A stretch of 15,760 nucleotides of DNA from Acidobacteriota bacterium (GTDB lineage: Bacteria; Acidobacteriota; Thermoanaerobaculia; Multivoradales; SZUA-115). Of the stretch, positions 7,346-14,448 are shown one piece after another. The DNA is taken from assembly GCA_003231035.1 (NCBI GenBank), contig QIHU01000412.1, positions 1 to 15,760 of the forward strand, given 5' to 3'. Positions within the stretch are counted from its first letter, which is position 1. Each line of letters begins with the position of its first letter. The notes beneath the pieces are model-generated. The model did not search any database. It was not told the DNA's origin and worked only from the letters and a program-made list of their open reading frames with translations. Made by a program: the position numbers and the translations under genes.

Positions 7346-7384
7346 CGCGGTCGGCTCTCTCAAGTTTGTGCAAGTGGACGAGGT

Positions 7385-7425
7385 TGGAAGGTGTTTGGAA
7401 GGTGTTTGGAAGGTGTTCGGAAGGG
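7385..7425 (+). repeat. 11-bp tandem repeat, three full copies plus a partial fourth
   Basis: TGGAAGGTGTT is repeated exactly at 7385-7395, 7396-7406 and 7407-7417, followed by CGGAAGG at 7418-7424. It lies 40 bases upstream of the DUF6986-like start codon and just after the FAD-subunit stop (read on the - strand). The near-helical period suggests a multi-site regulator-binding element or a slippage-prone repeat; neither is shown. Confidence 0.85.
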
Positions 7426-7434
7426 GTATATGGG

Positions 7435-8295
7435 CTACTCGAAGGCGGAACAGCTCTCGCGCAGGGCGAAGTAAAGCAAACGGGCAAGGACGCGTCGGCG
7501 GTAGCGCGCGGTGGAGCGAATGTCGTCGATGGGGGCGATGTCCTGGCTGAGCGCTGTCGCTAGGTCGTCGGGGCCGCGCACCGTGACCTTGTCATCCAGT
7601 AGAGCCTCGATCGTCGGGCAGCGGCAGACCGTCGGCGCGACACTGTTGGCCACCACTCGCCAGCCCGCCCCCGAGCGGGCGATCGCCACGCCGACCTTGG
7701 TGATCGCCTGGGCGTTGCGCGAGCCGACCTTCTCGAAACGTTGGAAGAGAAAGGAGCGGCGCGGGATGCGGATCGAGCGGATCAGCTGATCGGGCCGCAT
7801 GCGCATCTGTTTGTAGCCCTGGTAGAAGTCGGCCAGCGGGATCTCCTCGCGGCCCTCACTGGAAACCAACTCGACGACGGCGTCGTAAGCCATCATCACC
7901 GGCACGCCGTCGGCGGCGGGGGAAGCGTTGGCAATGTTGCCGGCCCAGGTGCCGCGGGTCTGGATCTGGACGGCGCCGACCTGCCGCGCCGCCTGGACCA
8001 GCATCGGCAGGGCACTCCAGCAGGTGCGGTCCTGGATCAACCGCCAATAAGTGACCAGCGCGCCCAAGGTGAGCGAGTCGTTGCGCCAGCGCACGGCACG
8101 AAGTTCCTCGATTCCCGAGAGATCGAGGTAGCTCTTGGCGTGCTCATCCGGGCGTTGCGGCCAGTGGGTGTAGAGGTCGGTGCCGCCGGCGATGGGAACC
8201 AGGGGGCTGGGAGCCAGGTCGCGGTCCGAACCCCGGTTGTGGGTGGCGAGCAGCGCACAGGCTTCGCTCAAAGTCGAGGGTTGGTGGATCGCCAT
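7435..8295 (-). CDS. Xanthine dehydrogenase family, FAD-binding subunit
   Basis: A 286-residue medium subunit of a molybdenum hydroxylase. It carries the two FAD-binding motifs of the family, PIAGGTDLY (34-42) and TRGTWAGNIANASPAAD (113-129), and the C-terminal CO-dehydrogenase flavoprotein domain ending near STARYRRRVLARLL. It passes electrons from the 2Fe-2S clusters to NAD+ or another acceptor. ATG 8295 directly abuts the stop of the 2Fe-2S subunit gene (8296-8298) without a spacer, so translation is probably coupled. Length is normal and no damage was seen. Xanthine as substrate is supported by the uricolytic genes in the same window, but related enzymes oxidise other heterocycles and aldehydes. 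Confidence 0.92.
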   Translation of the reverse strand: MAIHQPSTLSEACALLATHNRGSDRDLAPSPLVPIAGGTDLYTHWPQRPDEHAKSYLDLSGIEELRAVRWRNDSLTLGALVTYWRLIQDRTCWSALPMLVQAARQVGAVQIQTRGTWAGNIANASPAADGVPVMMAYDAVVELVSSEGREEIPLADFYQGYKQMRMRPDQLIRSIRIPRRSFLFQRFEKVGSRNAQAITKVGVAIARSGAGWRVVANSVAPTVCRCPTIEALLDDKVTVRGPDDLATALSQDIAPIDDIRSTARYRRRVLARLLYFALRESCSAFE

Positions 8296-8763
8296 CTAGT
8301 CTCGACCCTCTCTCGCCGCCTGTTCGGTCAGCCCCTTGCGGATACCTTCGATGATGCCGTTGTAACCGGTGCATCGGCAGAGATTGCCCGCCATCAACTC
8401 GCGCAGGCTGTGGGTCTTGAGCAGTTCGGGTTGATCGAGGATCCACAGCGCCGTCAAGGCGACGCCGGGGGTACAGGCGCCGCACTGGGTGGCGCCGCTT
8501 TCATGCAGCGGTGCTAGCCGTGCCGGATCGAGCGATTCGACCGTCTCGACGCCGCGGCCTTTCACCTGGAAAGTTGGAATTAGGCAAGCATTGGCCGGCA
8601 GTCCGTCCACGTAGACGGTGCAGGAACCGCACTCGCCCTCGCCGCAGCCCTCCTTGGTTCCGGGCAGAGCGAGGCGGTCGCGCAGGGTGTCGAGTAGCCG
8701 TTCGGTGTCGTCTACTTGGACCGTGGTGGGCGATCCGTTGAGCGTGAAGGTGACTTCGATCAT
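8296..8763 (-). CDS. Xanthine dehydrogenase family, 2Fe-2S subunit
   Basis: A 155-residue small subunit with both iron-sulfur domains. The plant-ferredoxin-like cluster uses Cys40, Cys45, Cys48 and Cys60 (GCGEGECGSC...NAC). The helical domain's cluster uses Cys94, Cys97, Cys129 and Cys131 (QCGACTPG and LCRCTGY). All eight ligands are present. It carries electrons from the molybdenum site to FAD. Its ATG at 8763 overlaps the stop of the molybdopterin subunit gene by four bases (ATGA), and its stop abuts the FAD subunit start, so the three subunits are made in one coupled series. Typical length; no anomaly. Confidence 0.96.
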   Translation of the reverse strand: MIEVTFTLNGSPTTVQVDDTERLLDTLRDRLALPGTKEGCGEGECGSCTVYVDGLPANACLIPTFQVKGRGVETVESLDPARLAPLHESGATQCGACTPGVALTALWILDQPELLKTHSLRELMAGNLCRCTGYNGIIEGIRKGLTEQAAREGRD

Positions 8764-10946
8764 TGCTCGATCAACTCCATCAACCTTTCAGGCACCAAGG
8801 GTAAGACTCGCGGATCGACGCCGGTGGCGGCGGCCACGGCGTTGAAGATCGCCGGTGCCGGGCCGTCCAGCGGGAGTTCGCCGATGCCTTTGGCACCCTG
8901 GCCGCCGTGGGGGTAGGGATTCTCCAGAAAAGCGACCCGGATCGAAGGCACGTCGTCGCTGGTCGGGATGATGTAGTTGGTCAGCTGGTGGTTGGCCATC
9001 CCACCCTCCTGCCAGCGGCACTCTTCGAGCAAGGCCCAGCCGATTCCCTGCACCACGCCGCCTTGAATTTGACCTCGGGCCAAGGTCTCGTTGAGCACCT
9101 TGCCGATCTCTTGGACGGCGACAAAGTCGATCACGCGGGCGGTGTAGGTGCGCAGGTCGACCTCCACTTCGGCTACGTAGGTAGCCCAGCCGTAGGCGCT
9201 GTAGGCGTCGCCGCGATAGGTTTCGTCGTCCCACTCGATACCGGGGGGCTGCTGGTAGCGAGCGGAGCCGAGCAGCTCCTCGTCGGGGTGCTCCTCGTGC
9301 CAGGCGACGAGGGCCGCTTGCAGCTCGGTGCCGGTAGCCGCCGCATCCAGGCCGACGCGCTCGCGCAAGTTGTCGCAGGCCCGCTCGATCAACCGGCCGA
9401 CGACCATGGTGGTGCGCGAGGCGACGGTGGGGCCGTTGTCGGGCACCCGCCAGGTGTCCGGCTGGGCGATGAGGATTTGTTCGGGGTCCAGTCGCAGCTG
9501 GTCGGCGGCGATCTGGGTGAAGATGGTGGTCGTCCCCTGCCCGATCTCGGTACTGGCCGACAGCACCTCGACCCGGCCATCGGCGAGGCCGGCGACATGG
9601 AGCAGGGACTTCATCGCTCGCTCTCCGCTCCCGGTGAAGCCGGCGCCATGGAAGAAGCAGGCGAGGCCGATCCCCCGACGCAGATAGGCGTGTTCGGCGT
9701 TGAATGCGGTGTGTTGGCTGCGCTTGTAGGTGAAACGGGAGAGGTCGAGTGCCCGCGACAAGACTTGCTGTCGGTCGGTGCCGTCGTCGATCACTTGGCC
9801 AGTGGCCGTGGCCTGGCCATCGGTGAGCAAGTTCAGGCGGCGCAGCTTGACGGGGTCGACTCCGATCTGCTTGGCGATCACGTCCATGTGGCGTTCGATG
9901 GCGAAGAGGGTCTGCGGCGCGCCGAAGCCGCGGAAAGCGCCGAAGGGGACCGAGTTGGTCATCATCGCGCGACCGCGGATCCGCACATGGTCGCAGGCGT
10001 AGGGGCCGGCGGCGTGGATCATGCCGCGCGACAAGACCACCGGCGACAGGGTGACGTAGGCGCCGCCGTCCAAGACCACCTCGATGTCGTGGGCCAGGAT
10101 CTGGCCCTCCTCGCTGAGGCCGGTGCGATGGCGGATCCACGCGGGATGGCGTTTGGTGGTCGCCGCCATGTCTTCGCCGCGATCGTAAATCAGCTTGATC
10201 GGTCGCTGCGCTTTGATCGCCAAGAGGGCGGCGTGGATGGCGACGATGGAAGGGAAGTCCTCTTTACCGCCGAACCCCCCACCGGTCGCCGCCTGGATCA
10301 CCCGCACCCGCTCCGCTGGCAGATCTAGGGCCCGGGTCAAGGCGCTCTCCACGTAGTAGGGGCACTGCAGGGAGCCGTGCACCACCACCACCTCGCCGTC
10401 GAGCCAGGCGGCCATCCCCTGGGGCTCTAGGTAGACATGCTCCTGGGCCCCGGTTTCGTACTCGCCTTCGACCACGATCGGTGCCGCCGCCAGCGCTTCG
10501 TCCACCTCGCCGCGTTCGATCTTGAGCTGCTTGAGGACATTGTCGTCGCCCACTTGGATCTGTTCCGCCGTCGGTGTTTGGCGGAAATCGAGCGCCGCCG
10601 GGAGGGGGTCGACGACCACCTCGATCTGGGCGGCGGCTCGCCGGGCGGCGGCGCGGCTCTCGGCGGCCACCAGCATGACCGGCTCATAGCGGTGGCGCAC
10701 TGTTTCCGCGGCGAGAATCGGCCAGTCGTCGGTGATCAAACTGACCACATTGGGGCCAGGGAGATCGCGATGATCGACCAGAACCAATCCCGAGCCTTCG
10801 AGATGGTTGGGCACGCGCACTTGGCGAATCGTTCCCCGGGCGGCGGGGCTGCGCACCGTGGCTCCCCACAGGCAGTTCTCGAGCGGTAAGTCGTCGATGA
10901 ATAGAGTGCGGCCGGTGAGTTTTTCCAGCCCCTCGAAGCGTTTCAA
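8760..10946 (-). CDS. Xanthine dehydrogenase family, molybdopterin-binding subunit
   Basis: The large catalytic subunit, 728 residues from the chosen start. It oxidises xanthine or a related heterocycle at the molybdenum cofactor; xanthine would give urate. Seen: LEKLTGRTLFIDDLP near the N-terminus, GGGFGGKED (222-230), GAFRGFGAPQ (336-345) with the substrate-side arginine, GQGTTTIF, and GIGELP with the catalytic glutamate (about 690). The frame stays open upstream to a GTG at 11027, but those 27 residues look unlike the family. TTG 10946 has an AAAAGGGG ribosome-binding site about 5 bases upstream and yields the usual beginning KRFEGLEKLTG, so it is preferred. No XdhC-type maturation factor is visible. 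Xanthine specificity is inferred from the ureide genes. Confidence 0.9.
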   Translation of the reverse strand: MKRFEGLEKLTGRTLFIDDLPLENCLWGATVRSPAARGTIRQVRVPNHLEGSGLVLVDHRDLPGPNVVSLITDDWPILAAETVRHRYEPVMLVAAESRAAARRAAAQIEVVVDPLPAALDFRQTPTAEQIQVGDDNVLKQLKIERGEVDEALAAAPIVVEGEYETGAQEHVYLEPQGMAAWLDGEVVVVHGSLQCPYYVESALTRALDLPAERVRVIQAATGGGFGGKEDFPSIVAIHAALLAIKAQRPIKLIYDRGEDMAATTKRHPAWIRHRTGLSEEGQILAHDIEVVLDGGAYVTLSPVVLSRGMIHAAGPYACDHVRIRGRAMMTNSVPFGAFRGFGAPQTLFAIERHMDVIAKQIGVDPVKLRRLNLLTDGQATATGQVIDDGTDRQQVLSRALDLSRFTYKRSQHTAFNAEHAYLRRGIGLACFFHGAGFTGSGERAMKSLLHVAGLADGRVEVLSASTEIGQGTTTIFTQIAADQLRLDPEQILIAQPDTWRVPDNGPTVASRTTMVVGRLIERACDNLRERVGLDAAATGTELQAALVAWHEEHPDEELLGSARYQQPPGIEWDDETYRGDAYSAYGWATYVAEVEVDLRTYTARVIDFVAVQEIGKVLNETLARGQIQGGVVQGIGWALLEECRWQEGGMANHQLTNYIIPTSDDVPSIRVAFLENPYPHGGQGAKGIGELPLDGPAPAIFNAVAAATGVDPRVLPLVPERLMELIEQ

Positions 10947-11022
10947 ACGTACCCCTTTTGGTTGCCGCCCGAGCGACGGCCAGCTTTGGCGGAGAGGGGC
11001 AGAGTAGCAAGCCGGCGAATGA

Positions 11023-11058
11023 GGCACAACCGTGCCGGCGGGGCGAACCGCGAGTTCG
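11023..11058 (-). other. Two small hairpins between the TlpA-like genes and the xanthine dehydrogenase operon
   Basis: Stem CGAAC/GTTCG with a 5-base loop (11044-11058) directly follows the thioredoxin-like gene's stop. Stem GGCAC/GTGCC with a 4-base loop (11023-11036) follows. Neither is followed by a T-run, so they are at best weak terminators or leader structures of the dehydrogenase operon. Confidence 0.3.
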
Positions 11059-11060
11059 GC

Positions 11061-11666
11061 CTACTGTGCTGTTTGGATGGCGCCCGCTTTCGCGGTCTCT
11101 CGTGCCGCCTCTTTCACCGCCGCCGCGATCCTCTTGTCCAGCTGCCACTGGATCCCAGGCCCCCAGCCGGTGACCCGGTAGATCTCCGTGCCGTGGTGAT
11201 CGAAAAGGAGGTAGGTCGGGTAACCCACAATCCGTAACTCGCGGGCCAGGAGGTTGGAGCGATCCCACACCTGCGGCCAGGCCATGTCGTGGCTCTCGAC
11301 GAAGTTGCGGACCTTCTCTTCCGTGAGGTCGCTACTCAGGCTGACCAGCTGGAAGGGGCTGTCCGTGTACGTCTTGGCTAGCCCGCCGAGATGGGGGATG
11401 GCCTCGATGCAGGGCTTGCACCAGGTGGCCCAAAAGTCGAAGAGCACCGCTTTGCCGGCGAAATCGTTGCCCCCGAGGGAGTCGCCGTCGAGGGTGGTGA
11501 TCTCAGCTTGGGGCAAGACGATGGGCTCTTCTTGCACGGGTTTGCTGTCCGCCGCAAGGCTGACCACGGCGGGGCTCAGCAGGGTGAAACCGACCGCCAG
11601 CGTGGTCAGGCGGGCCAGGAGCCACCGCTTCCGTCGCGGTTGCCAGCGATGCCGGAATTGGCTCAT
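11061..11666 (-). CDS. Exported TlpA/ResA-like thioredoxin-fold protein
   Basis: A 201-residue protein with an arginine-rich start and a hydrophobic segment (about 15-38: RWLLARLTTLAVGF...SLAA) that should act as an export signal or membrane anchor. It is followed by a TlpA-like redoxin domain (about 50-190): FDFWATWCKPC with the redox pair Cys83/Cys86, and GYPTYLLFDHHG holding the cis-proline. It probably reduces or exchanges thiols in the periplasm, for instance in cytochrome or enzyme maturation. Its ATG overlaps the stop of the next TlpA-like gene (ATGA, 11663-11666). Both share the motif MAWPQ-x-WD, so they look like an ancient tandem duplication. The partner protein is unknown. Confidence 0.88.
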   Translation of the reverse strand: MSQFRHRWQPRRKRWLLARLTTLAVGFTLLSPAVVSLAADSKPVQEEPIVLPQAEITTLDGDSLGGNDFAGKAVLFDFWATWCKPCIEAIPHLGGLAKTYTDSPFQLVSLSSDLTEEKVRNFVESHDMAWPQVWDRSNLLARELRIVGYPTYLLFDHHGTEIYRVTGWGPGIQWQLDKRIAAAVKEAARETAKAGAIQTAQ

Positions 11667-12688
11667 AGCTTCTTGGCCGCCTTACGCGCCGCCCTCAACG
11701 CGGTTCGAATCTTAAGATCGAGGGTGGATCCAATCTGGTCGCTCCAGCCGCTGGTGGTGTAGCGAATAACACCCTCGTGGTCGACCACAATGTAGGTGGG
11801 GTAGCTGTTGGCGAGTAGGCGAGTGACCGAAAGGCTGCGCTCGCCGTCCCAGAACTGTGGCCAAGCCATGCCGTAGTTGGTCACGTAGTTGCGCAGCTTT
11901 TCCTCATTCTTGTCGACACTGATGCCCAGAAGGGTGAACGCCTCGCCCTCCATCCGCTTGTGCAACTTCTTGAGGTGGGGGACCGAAGCGCGGCAGGGTG
12001 CGCACCAGGTGGCCCAGACATCGATCAACACCACCTGGCCGCGCAGGCTCTTATCGCTGATCGTCTGCCCTTCCAGGGTCTCTGCCTCGAAGGCGGGCAG
12101 GATGCGCATGCGGGTTCGGCGAGGGTCATCGAGCAAGGCGGTGGCCGCCGGAGCGAGCTGATGTTCCGGGTAGTCGCCGACCAGGTCGCGGAGAATTTGG
12201 CTACCTTCTTCGTCCTGTCCCAGCTTGAGCAGAAACTTGCCCAAAAGGAAACGGGCGAGTCGGCCCTCCTTGCCCAGATTCTCGATTGCCGAGTGCAACG
12301 GCTCGAGGACCGCTTTGGTTTTCCGCTTGGAGAGATTGCCTCTGCCGATCATGGCCACCGCGAGTTGGGTGTAGGCCATGCCCCGTTCCTCGTCGCTTTG
12401 CGCCACCGGAATCGCCCGCCGGCTGTACTCGGTGGCCAGCTTGTAATTCTGAACCCCCACCGCCGCGCCAGAGGCGCCACTGAGCAGTTCGAAAGTGGGG
12501 CTACCAGTGAGCGCCTCAGCCGCCTGGTAGGCCTCCAAGGCGGCTTCGTGGTCGCGGTAGCCCTTCATCAGCTTATGGGCCCTGGCGAGGGCCGCTTCGT
12601 AGTCGTCCTGAGCGTGAGCTGGGAAGGTCGAGAAAGCCAGGCCGAGGAGGACCAAAGTCAAGAGGGCGATCATTCGTTTGCCGGTCAT
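11663..12688 (-). CDS. Exported TPR-like helical domain fused to TlpA-like thioredoxin domain
   Basis: A 341-residue protein. The start MTGKRMIALLTLVLLGLAF with cleavage expected after AHA (about residue 26) is a signal peptide; AGGAG lies 10 bases upstream of ATG 12688. A longer reading to 12826 adds 46 residues that spoil the signal peptide and is rejected. Residues about 30-190 are helical and alanine/leucine-rich, like TPR repeats (YEAALARAHKLMKGYRDHEA; ATEYSRRAIPVA). Residues about 195-335 form a TlpA redoxin domain: DVWATWCAPC with Cys229/Cys232, then NSYPTYIVVDHEG. It probably acts in the periplasm; the helical half could bind a client. It is the first gene of a two-gene operon with the downstream TlpA-like gene. 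Confidence 0.87.
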   Translation of the reverse strand: MTGKRMIALLTLVLLGLAFSTFPAHAQDDYEAALARAHKLMKGYRDHEAALEAYQAAEALTGSPTFELLSGASGAAVGVQNYKLATEYSRRAIPVAQSDEERGMAYTQLAVAMIGRGNLSKRKTKAVLEPLHSAIENLGKEGRLARFLLGKFLLKLGQDEEGSQILRDLVGDYPEHQLAPAATALLDDPRRTRMRILPAFEAETLEGQTISDKSLRGQVVLIDVWATWCAPCRASVPHLKKLHKRMEGEAFTLLGISVDKNEEKLRNYVTNYGMAWPQFWDGERSLSVTRLLANSYPTYIVVDHEGVIRYTTSGWSDQIGSTLDLKIRTALRAARKAAKKL

Positions 12689-12770
12689 CTGTTCCAAGCT
12701 CCTGCGTCGATGAAGGGTCGGCGGGCACCGATGATTCGTCATCTTAGCAGTCAGCGGTGGAGACGGCTCC

Positions 12771-12835
12771 CAGGGCCAGCGCCCTGTTGCTAGCTTGCAT
12801 CCTGCGCCAGTTTGACCTATGCTCATGGCCTATGC
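12771..12835. promoter_or_regulatory. Divergent spacer: hairpin and direct repeats upstream of vapB
   Basis: The 168-base spacer between the divergent tlpA-like and vapBC genes holds a 6-bp hairpin CAGGGC/GCCCTG with loop CAGC (12771-12786) and two exact copies of CCTATGC (12816-12822 and 12829-12835), 13 bases apart. The latter lie just before the antitoxin start and could be an operator. A TTGACC (12812-12817) resembles a -35 box, but no convincing -10 was found. Confidence 0.35.
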
Positions 12836-12856
12836 CTGGTTCGCAACACTGTAGCC

Positions 12857-13082
12857 ATGAGTGAAACAACCGCCAAGATCTTCCGCAACGGCCGCAATCA
12901 AGCGGTTCGAATTCCCGTCGAGCTGTCTTTCGACACTGACGCGGTGACCATCGAGAAGCGTGATTCTTCGGCCTCGGCGCGAGGTGGGGTGGGACCGTTT
13001 CTTCGATGACCCGTCGTTGGTGCTGCCTGATGACTTCGAAATCGGTGAGAGCCCGCCCCCGCAGGAGCGCGAGTCGCTCTAG
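12857..13082 (+). pseudogene. vapB: VapB antitoxin, frameshifted in the middle
   Basis: From ATG 12857 the protein starts as a VapB/AbrB-type antitoxin: SETTAKIFRNGRNQAVRIP, then DAVTIEKR. After codon 12956-12958 the frame breaks: the original frame ends at TGA 13007-13009 after 50 residues. In the frame starting at GTG 12960 the expected continuation appears: VILRPRREVGWD, FFDDPSLVLPDDF and PPPQERESL, ending at TAG 13080-13082. Relatives usually have a G-D-A-V or similar link here, so a few bases seem to be lost. As read, the DNA-binding half is made but the toxin-neutralising half is not. The rejoined frame's stop overlaps the toxin's GTG by one base, as in intact vapBC loci. A sequencing error remains possible. 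Confidence 0.85.
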
Positions 13083-13483
13083 TGTTTCTGCTCGACACGG
13101 ATACGTGCAGTTATGCGATGAAGCGGACTTTCCCAGGCCTGGTGGAGAAGATCCGCCAATTCGCTCCTGGGGAGCTGAAAGTGTCGACGGTGACCGCCTA
13201 CGAATTGGAGTACGGAGCGCGCAAGAGCGAACGCTTCGAGAAGCTCAACGCGGTGATCCGGGCCTTTCTTCGGAATGTGGAGGTATTGCCCTTCGATCTA
13301 TCCGCCGCCCGCGAGGCCGGGATGATCCGGGCGGAGTTGGCTAGGGCAGGGACTCCGATCGGTGCCTATGACCTCATGATTGCCGGCCATGCGCGGGCGC
13401 TGCCCGCGACACTGGTGACCCATAACGTGCGAGAGTTCTCTCGGGTGGTAGACCTCCCCGTGGAGGATTGGGTGAGGGGCTGA
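13082..13483 (+). CDS. vapC: VapC toxin, PIN-domain ribonuclease
   Basis: A 133-residue protein typical of VapC toxins annotated as tRNA(fMet)-specific endonuclease. Seen: FLLDTDTCSY with Asp5, STVTAYELEYGARKS with Glu41, GAYDLMIAGHARA with Asp97, and LVTHNVREFSRV, the usual final strand. All active-site positions are intact. The GTG start at 13082 overlaps the stop of the repaired antitoxin frame by one base and puts the first Asp at position 5, as in the family. No other antitoxin gene is visible beside it, so an intact toxin behind a broken antitoxin is unexpected. The sequence differs clearly from the PIN protein at 4434-4817, so they are not recent duplicates. Confidence 0.93.
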   Translation: MFLLDTDTCSYAMKRTFPGLVEKIRQFAPGELKVSTVTAYELEYGARKSERFEKLNAVIRAFLRNVEVLPFDLSAAREAGMIRAELARAGTPIGAYDLMIAGHARALPATLVTHNVREFSRVVDLPVEDWVRG

Positions 13484-13530
13484 GTGGTATCCGCGGGGCA
13501 GTATCGGGAACGGGGTCTAAGACGGGAATG

Positions 13531-13553
13531 CCGCCCTCGATGGGCAAGGGCGG
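13531..13553. terminator. GC-rich hairpin downstream of vapC
   Basis: The inverted repeat CCGCCCT (13531-13537) / AGGGCGG (13547-13553) with a 9-base loop sits between the convergent vapC and the hypothetical gene ending at 13605. There is no T-run after it on either strand, so it would be an imperfect intrinsic terminator at most. Confidence 0.3.
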
Positions 13554-13604
13554 GTTCCAAGAAGAAGTCCTGTTTGGAGAACGACTCCGAGCCAGATGCC
13601 CCTA

Positions 13605-14345
13605 CTAGGGGACTAAGAGAAGGCCAGGATTCGTCGGCTTGTTGTCCTCAAGGAGAGCGACCGCTACGTGCGGGAACTTCACCAAGAGACTGTCCAATTC
13701 AGGTTGGGATAGGTGCAAGTACTTCAGCAAAGTCAGTTTCCCCTCTGCATCCTTCTCATTGACTCGCTGGCCCCTGCTGCATCTTCCTGTCCCCTTTTTT
13801 TTGGCTTCACCCTCTGGCTTTCGCCACGCCTCCTCCTCGAAGTCAACGCACCCCTTCTTCCATTTGATGAGCTCTCCTGAGTTCAAGTGGCGGAGGACGT
13901 ACTCACCCTTTGGGCCTGGAAAGAAGGCAGGTGGCTGAAGGAGAAACTCATCGAGCTTCTTGTCTTCGAGAGCCTTGAGGAGTTCATCATGATAAGTCGT
14001 GTCGAGGGTAGCGAGGCCGAGGACCGCGCAAAATTCAATGGACTCCATAGCCAAGGCTGGGTCTGTTCGGCTGAAGTTCGGAAAACCGGCGGGCGTAATG
14101 TCCGAAAGGGGGCGGGACACCGCTGAATAGATCAAGGCGCTCTCCGCTGTGATGGTCTGAGTGAAAATGTATTGCAGGTCTCCGACATCTGCCCGACTCA
14201 GGCGTAAGGGGCCTCCACCGTCCGATTCACTCGTGCCTAGCCAATCCGCTAGAGCTTGATAGCTCTCGCTTGCCTTGGTTCGGATCGTTCCGAAGTAAGT
14301 GTCATCGACAACAGCTCTCCCCACAGTGGCCCAGAAATCTGCCAT
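13605..14345 (-). CDS. Hypothetical protein, 246 residues
   Basis: I do not recognise the family. ATG 14345 has a good upstream purine run (GGGAGAAG). The N-terminus (FWATVGRAVVDDTYFGTI, then LRLSRADVGDLQYIF at about 47-61) is helical and vaguely recalls the leader-like domains of Franean1_4349/NHLP-type peptides ('GRAVTDxxF'), but the protein is far longer than such peptides and the likeness is weak. The middle is acidic and aromatic (LDEFLLQPPAFFPGPKGEYVLRHLNSGELIKW). Residues about 175-205 are a lysine/glutamate/glycine-rich linker that includes a run of eight A in the coding strand (T-run 13795-13802 on +). The C-terminus has a leucine-rich helix. No signal peptide or membrane segment. 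Codon use looks less GC-biased than its neighbours, which may mean acquisition by transfer. Confidence 0.65.
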   Translation of the reverse strand: MADFWATVGRAVVDDTYFGTIRTKASESYQALADWLGTSESDGGGPLRLSRADVGDLQYIFTQTITAESALIYSAVSRPLSDITPAGFPNFSRTDPALAMESIEFCAVLGLATLDTTYHDELLKALEDKKLDEFLLQPPAFFPGPKGEYVLRHLNSGELIKWKKGCVDFEEEAWRKPEGEAKKKGTGRCSRGQRVNEKDAEGKLTLLKYLHLSQPELDSLLVKFPHVAVALLEDNKPTNPGLLLVP

Positions 14346-14375
14346 TTTCTTCTCCCAAAGTTGATTGGAAATTTT

Positions 14376-14390
14376 GGCACCGAGAGTGCC
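14376..14390. other. Small inverted repeat upstream of the hypothetical gene
   Basis: GGCAC (14376-14380), CGAGA, GTGCC (14386-14390) form a perfect 5-bp stem about 30 bases upstream of the ATG at 14345. The same GGCAC/GTGCC stem occurs at 11023-11036. It could be an operator; on the - strand it is followed by A rather than T, so it is not a terminator for the TPR gene. Confidence 0.25.
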
Positions 14391-14448
14391 CAGCGATACT
14401 GTTTCGGGTAGACAGCCGTGCCGTGTGTTTTTCCCACTTGTGATTCGA

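Noticed and set aside
8907..10328. 473-codon open frame on the + strand opposite the molybdopterin subunit
   Set aside because: Antisense to a conserved catalytic subunit, low-complexity translation, no ribosome-binding site or motif.
12689..12826. 46-residue N-terminal extension of the TPR-TlpA protein
   Set aside because: It would bury the clear signal peptide that starts at ATG 12688 and has no family support.
13596..13612. CCCCTA/TAGGGG palindrome at the end of the hypothetical gene as a terminator
   Set aside because: Only one base separates the arms, so the stable stem is about four pairs, and no T-run follows.
13795..13802. Run of eight A (coding strand) in the hypothetical gene as a programmed frameshift site
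   Set aside because: The zero frame continues sensibly to a leucine-rich C-terminus, and no stimulatory hairpin or useful alternative frame was found.
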